Of a DNA stretch of 7,435 nucleotides, positions 5,263-7,435 are shown one piece after another. This stretch comes from an uncultured Bacilli bacterium (lineage in GTDB: Bacteria > Bacillota_I > Bacilli_A > RF39 > UBA660). A model generated the notes under the pieces. The model was not told the origin of the DNA. It did no database searches and saw nothing but the letters and a program-made list of their open reading frames with translations. The stretch covers positions 1 through 7,435 of the forward strand of contig CANRME010000062.1 in the NCBI GenBank assembly GCA_947631655.1. Direction: 5' to 3'. A program made the position numbers and the translations under genes. The stretch's first letter is position 1. The number at the start of each line of letters is the position of its first letter.

Positions 5263-5709
5263 ATGATTAGATATGAAGAATTAAGACAAGAAGCTAATTT
5301 ACGTCAACAAGATATTGCTGATGTTTTAGGAGAAAAAAGAAACACTTATTCTAAATGGGAAAATTGTATTAATGATATGCCTCTTTTAGTTAGTAATAAA
5401 CTTGTCAATTACTATCATACTAGTTATGATTATATTTTAGGATTAACTAATATTAAAGAAAATATTAATAAAGATTTAACTATTGATTTAAATTTAATTG
5501 GAAAAAGACTTAAGTTAATTCGGCAAGAAAATAATTTATCTCAAAGTGTTTTGAGTAAAAAATTAGGTTTCCCTCAAACTACTTATTCGCAATATGAAAC
5601 AGGTAAAAGTATTCCTACCACTTTAAAACTACTTACTATGGCGCAATATTATAATATTTCTTTTGATTACTTAGTAGGGAGAAAAAATAAACAAGATATT
5701 ACCAAATAA
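5263..5709 (+). CDS. Double helix-turn-helix (XRE/Cro-CI family) regulator (148 aa)
   Basis: The 148-residue protein carries two XRE-type DNA-binding domains in tandem. Domain 1 spans about residues 3-60 (RYEELRQEANLRQQDIADVL through YHTSYDYILGLT) and domain 2 about 79-139 (IGKRLKLIRQENNLSQSVLS through YYNISFDYLVGR). The second is the more canonical, with LSQSVLSKKLGFPQTTYSQYETGK as the helix-turn-helix and following helix. Both end in the same yy-x-x-S-x-DYxLG pattern, pointing to duplication of a single-domain ancestor. There is no sensor, peptidase or membrane domain. One polypeptide could contact two half-sites as a monomer or bind longer sites as a dimer. It is divergent from the surface protein gene with about 105 bases between start codons, so local repression of that gene and autoregulation are plausible. 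A bidirectional terminator follows four bases after its stop. Confidence 0.85.
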   Translation: MIRYEELRQEANLRQQDIADVLGEKRNTYSKWENCINDMPLLVSNKLVNYYHTSYDYILGLTNIKENINKDLTIDLNLIGKRLKLIRQENNLSQSVLSKKLGFPQTTYSQYETGKSIPTTLKLLTMAQYYNISFDYLVGRKNKQDITK

Positions 5710-5712
5710 AAA

Positions 5713-5734
5713 AGTGTAGATTTTTTTCTACACT
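5713..5734. terminator. Bidirectional intrinsic terminator between the regulator gene and rpoC
   Basis: An 8-bp stem (5713-5720 with 5727-5734) encloses a six-T loop. On the minus strand it follows the rpoC stop directly and is trailed by TTTTTTATTT, a good rpoC terminator. On the plus strand only TATTTT follows, so it is weaker for the regulator gene. Confidence 0.75.
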
Positions 5735-5737
5735 ATT

Positions 5738-7435
5738 TTAATCCATTAAATGTTCTTCTAAGAATTCACTGGCATCATCGCTCATAAATTCTTTTTCAAG
5801 AATCATTTCAATATCGCTATATTGTTTAGCACCAGTTCCAGCAGGAATTAGTTTTCCAATGATAACGTTTTCTTTTAAACCACGTAGATGATCGATTTTA
5901 CCTTTAATAGCAGCGTCGGTTAAGACTTTAGTTGTTTCTTGGAAGGATGCTGCTGATAAGAATGAATCAGTTTCAAGAGATGCTTTAGTAATACCTAACA
6001 TAATTGGTAATCCTTTAGCAGGAACACCACCAGATAGTAATACTGCTTTATTAGCATCGGCAAATTCTCTTAAAGTAACAGCAAGACCTACTACTAAATT
6101 AGTATCTCCTGAATCTATTACTTTCATCTTATTAATCATTCGTCTTACAATGACTTCAATGTGTTTATCTGATACATCAACACCTTGTGATTTATACACG
6201 TGTTGGATTTCTTTAACAATATAATTTTGGGCAGTTATAGGGTCTGTAACCGCAAGTAATTCTTTTGGAGAAATAGCTCCAATAGTAAGTTTATCACCTG
6301 CTACAACGCTATCGCCAACTGCTACATTAAGTTTCATATTGTAGTTAGTAACGTGTTCTCTTGCTTCAACGTCATTTTCAATAACAATTTTATATTTACC
6401 ATTACTTTCTTCAATAGTTTTAACAGTACCAGCAATTTCTGCAATAGTCGCTTTACCTTTAGGGTTACGAGCTTCAAACAACTCTTCAACTCTTGGAAGA
6501 CCTTGAGTAATATCTTCACCACCGGCAATACCACCTGAGTGGAATGTTCTCATGGTAAGTTGGGTACCTGGCTCACCAATTGATTGCGCAGCCATAATAC
6601 CTACAGCTTCACCAGTTTCTACTAAGTTACCAGTAGCAAGGTTGCGACCATAACATTTTTGACATACCCCATTTTCAGTATTACATGTTAGAACACTTCT
6701 AATTTCTACAGTTTTAATACCAGCTTTTAGAATCTTCGTTACTAAGTTTTCGGTAATTAATTCATTTTTATCAACGATAACTTCTTTAGTTTCAGGGTTA
6801 ACAATCTTTTGAGCGGCATATCTGCCTAAGATTCTTTCATCTAGGGATTCGATAACTTGACCAGATTTTTCATCGATTAAGTCAGATACTTCGACACCTT
6901 TAATTGATCCACAATCTTCTTCTCTTACGATAATATCTTGAGCGACATCGACAAGTCTTCTTGTTAAGTAACCAGAGTCAGCAGTACGTAAAGCGGTATC
7001 TGCTGAACCTTTACGAGCCCCATGGGTAGATAAGAAGAATTCGTTAACGTCTAGTCCTTCCATAAATGATGAGGTAATTGGGATTTCAACGGCACTACCA
7101 TCTGGTTTAGCCATTAAACCACGCATACCAGCAAGTTGTCTAAATTGAGCGATAGATCCACGAGCACCTGAATTCATCATCATGAATATTGGATTTTTAT
7201 AATCGTTTTCACTAATAGCTTTTAATCTATTAGCAACTTCGTCAGTGGTACTATTCCAAATATCACAAACAGTTTTATAACGTTCTTCTTCAGTAATTAG
7301 ACCACGTCTAAATTGTTTATTAACTTTATCAACTTTTTCATTACCTTCGGCAATTAATGCTTCTTTATCTTTAGATACTACTACATCACTAACACTTACT
7401 GTTAAACCAGCAATAGTAGAATATTTAAATCCTAA
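5738..7435 (-). CDS. rpoC: DNA-directed RNA polymerase subunit beta' (C-terminal part, 5' end outside the window)
   Basis: The open frame continues past the internal methionines at 7183 to the window edge, giving 565 visible residues of a protein usually near 1,200, so the first half (clamp, active-site NADFDGD loop) is missing. The visible part begins LGFKYSTIAGLTVSVSDVV and covers SGARGSIAQFRQLAGMRGLM (about 89-108) and the trigger-loop region with STHGARKGSADTALRTADSGY (about 136-156). It then has the second zinc site with cysteines at 175, 251, 258 and 261, whose 76/7/3 spacing resembles that of other bacterial enzymes. The VGIMAAQSIGEPGTQLTMRTFHSGG segment follows and the protein ends FLEEHLMD. 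It is the catalytic core subunit that transcribes all genes. Its base composition is less AT-extreme than its neighbours', as expected for a conserved gene. It is the last gene of its transcription unit, ending at a hairpin terminator. No defects seen. Confidence 0.98.
   Translation of the reverse strand, partial: LGFKYSTIAGLTVSVSDVVVSKDKEALIAEGNEKVDKVNKQFRRGLITEEERYKTVCDIWNSTTDEVANRLKAISENDYKNPIFMMMNSGARGSIAQFRQLAGMRGLMAKPDGSAVEIPITSSFMEGLDVNEFFLSTHGARKGSADTALRTADSGYLTRRLVDVAQDIIVREEDCGSIKGVEVSDLIDEKSGQVIESLDERILGRYAAQKIVNPETKEVIVDKNELITENLVTKILKAGIKTVEIRSVLTCNTENGVCQKCYGRNLATGNLVETGEAVGIMAAQSIGEPGTQLTMRTFHSGGIAGGEDITQGLPRVEELFEARNPKGKATIAEIAGTVKTIEESNGKYKIVIENDVEAREHVTNYNMKLNVAVGDSVVAGDKLTIGAISPKELLAVTDPITAQNYIVKEIQHVYKSQGVDVSDKHIEVIVRRMINKMKVIDSGDTNLVVGLAVTLREFADANKAVLLSGGVPAKGLPIMLGITKASLETDSFLSAASFQETTKVLTDAAIKGKIDHLRGLKENVIIGKLIPAGTGAKQYSDIEMILEKEFMSDDASEFLEEHLMD

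Noticed and set aside
6334..6538. Two short open frames, one per strand, inside rpoC.
   Set aside because: They overlap a highly conserved part of rpoC in other frames and are low-complexity shadows.
1..7435. CRISPR arrays, insertion sequences, tRNA or rRNA genes, attachment sites.
   Set aside because: I saw no spaced direct repeats, transposase motifs, terminal inverted repeats, or recognisable tRNA/rRNA segments by reading both strands.

Overview
The window is strongly AT-rich bacterial chromosome from a Gram-positive (Bacillota/Bacilli-type) organism. Supporting signs are a Firmicutes-style RpoC, a MurT/GatD gene pair (known from Gram-positive and related cell walls), strong AGGTGA/AAAGGAG ribosome binding sites and sigma-A-like promoters. 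Tryptophan is encoded by TGG and murT ends on TGA inside an ATGA overlap with the next gene, so the standard bacterial code fits and the mycoplasma UGA=Trp code does not. The style of the surface protein resembles uncultured gut Firmicutes/Mollicutes-like lineages, but that placement is an inference from memory, not a search.

Layout, left to right. 1-142 (minus) holds a promoter and untranslated leader for a gene that starts beyond the left edge. 143-1699 (minus) is a compact three-gene unit: a short STAS/SpoIIAA-like protein, a multi-pass membrane protein and a helical soluble protein of unknown function. A divergent control region (1700-1810) separates it from a plus-strand murT-gatD operon (1811-3828). 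A shared bidirectional hairpin terminator lies between gatD and a convergent membrane-anchored, cysteine-rich surface protein (3850-5157, minus). That gene has a near-consensus promoter and is divergent from a double helix-turn-helix regulator (5263-5709, plus), which may control it. A second bidirectional hairpin separates the regulator from the 3' part of rpoC (5738-7435, minus), whose 5' part runs off the window.

The most notable observation is in the murT-gatD pair. In canonical GatD a cysteine nucleophile and a histidine hydrolyse glutamine and supply ammonia to MurT, which amidates the glutamate of lipid II. Here GatD keeps the surrounding family motifs, but the cysteine position reads Gly94 and the histidine position reads Leu179. 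The partner MurT keeps its ATPase features and the conserved C-terminal Asp region, but has lost one of four zinc-ribbon cysteines and carries a GKGS-type P-loop. Both frames are intact and translationally coupled, so this looks like a maintained pair with a non-canonical, possibly glutaminase-dead, chemistry rather than decay. The three-gene minus-strand unit and the surface protein/regulator pair are secondary points of interest.
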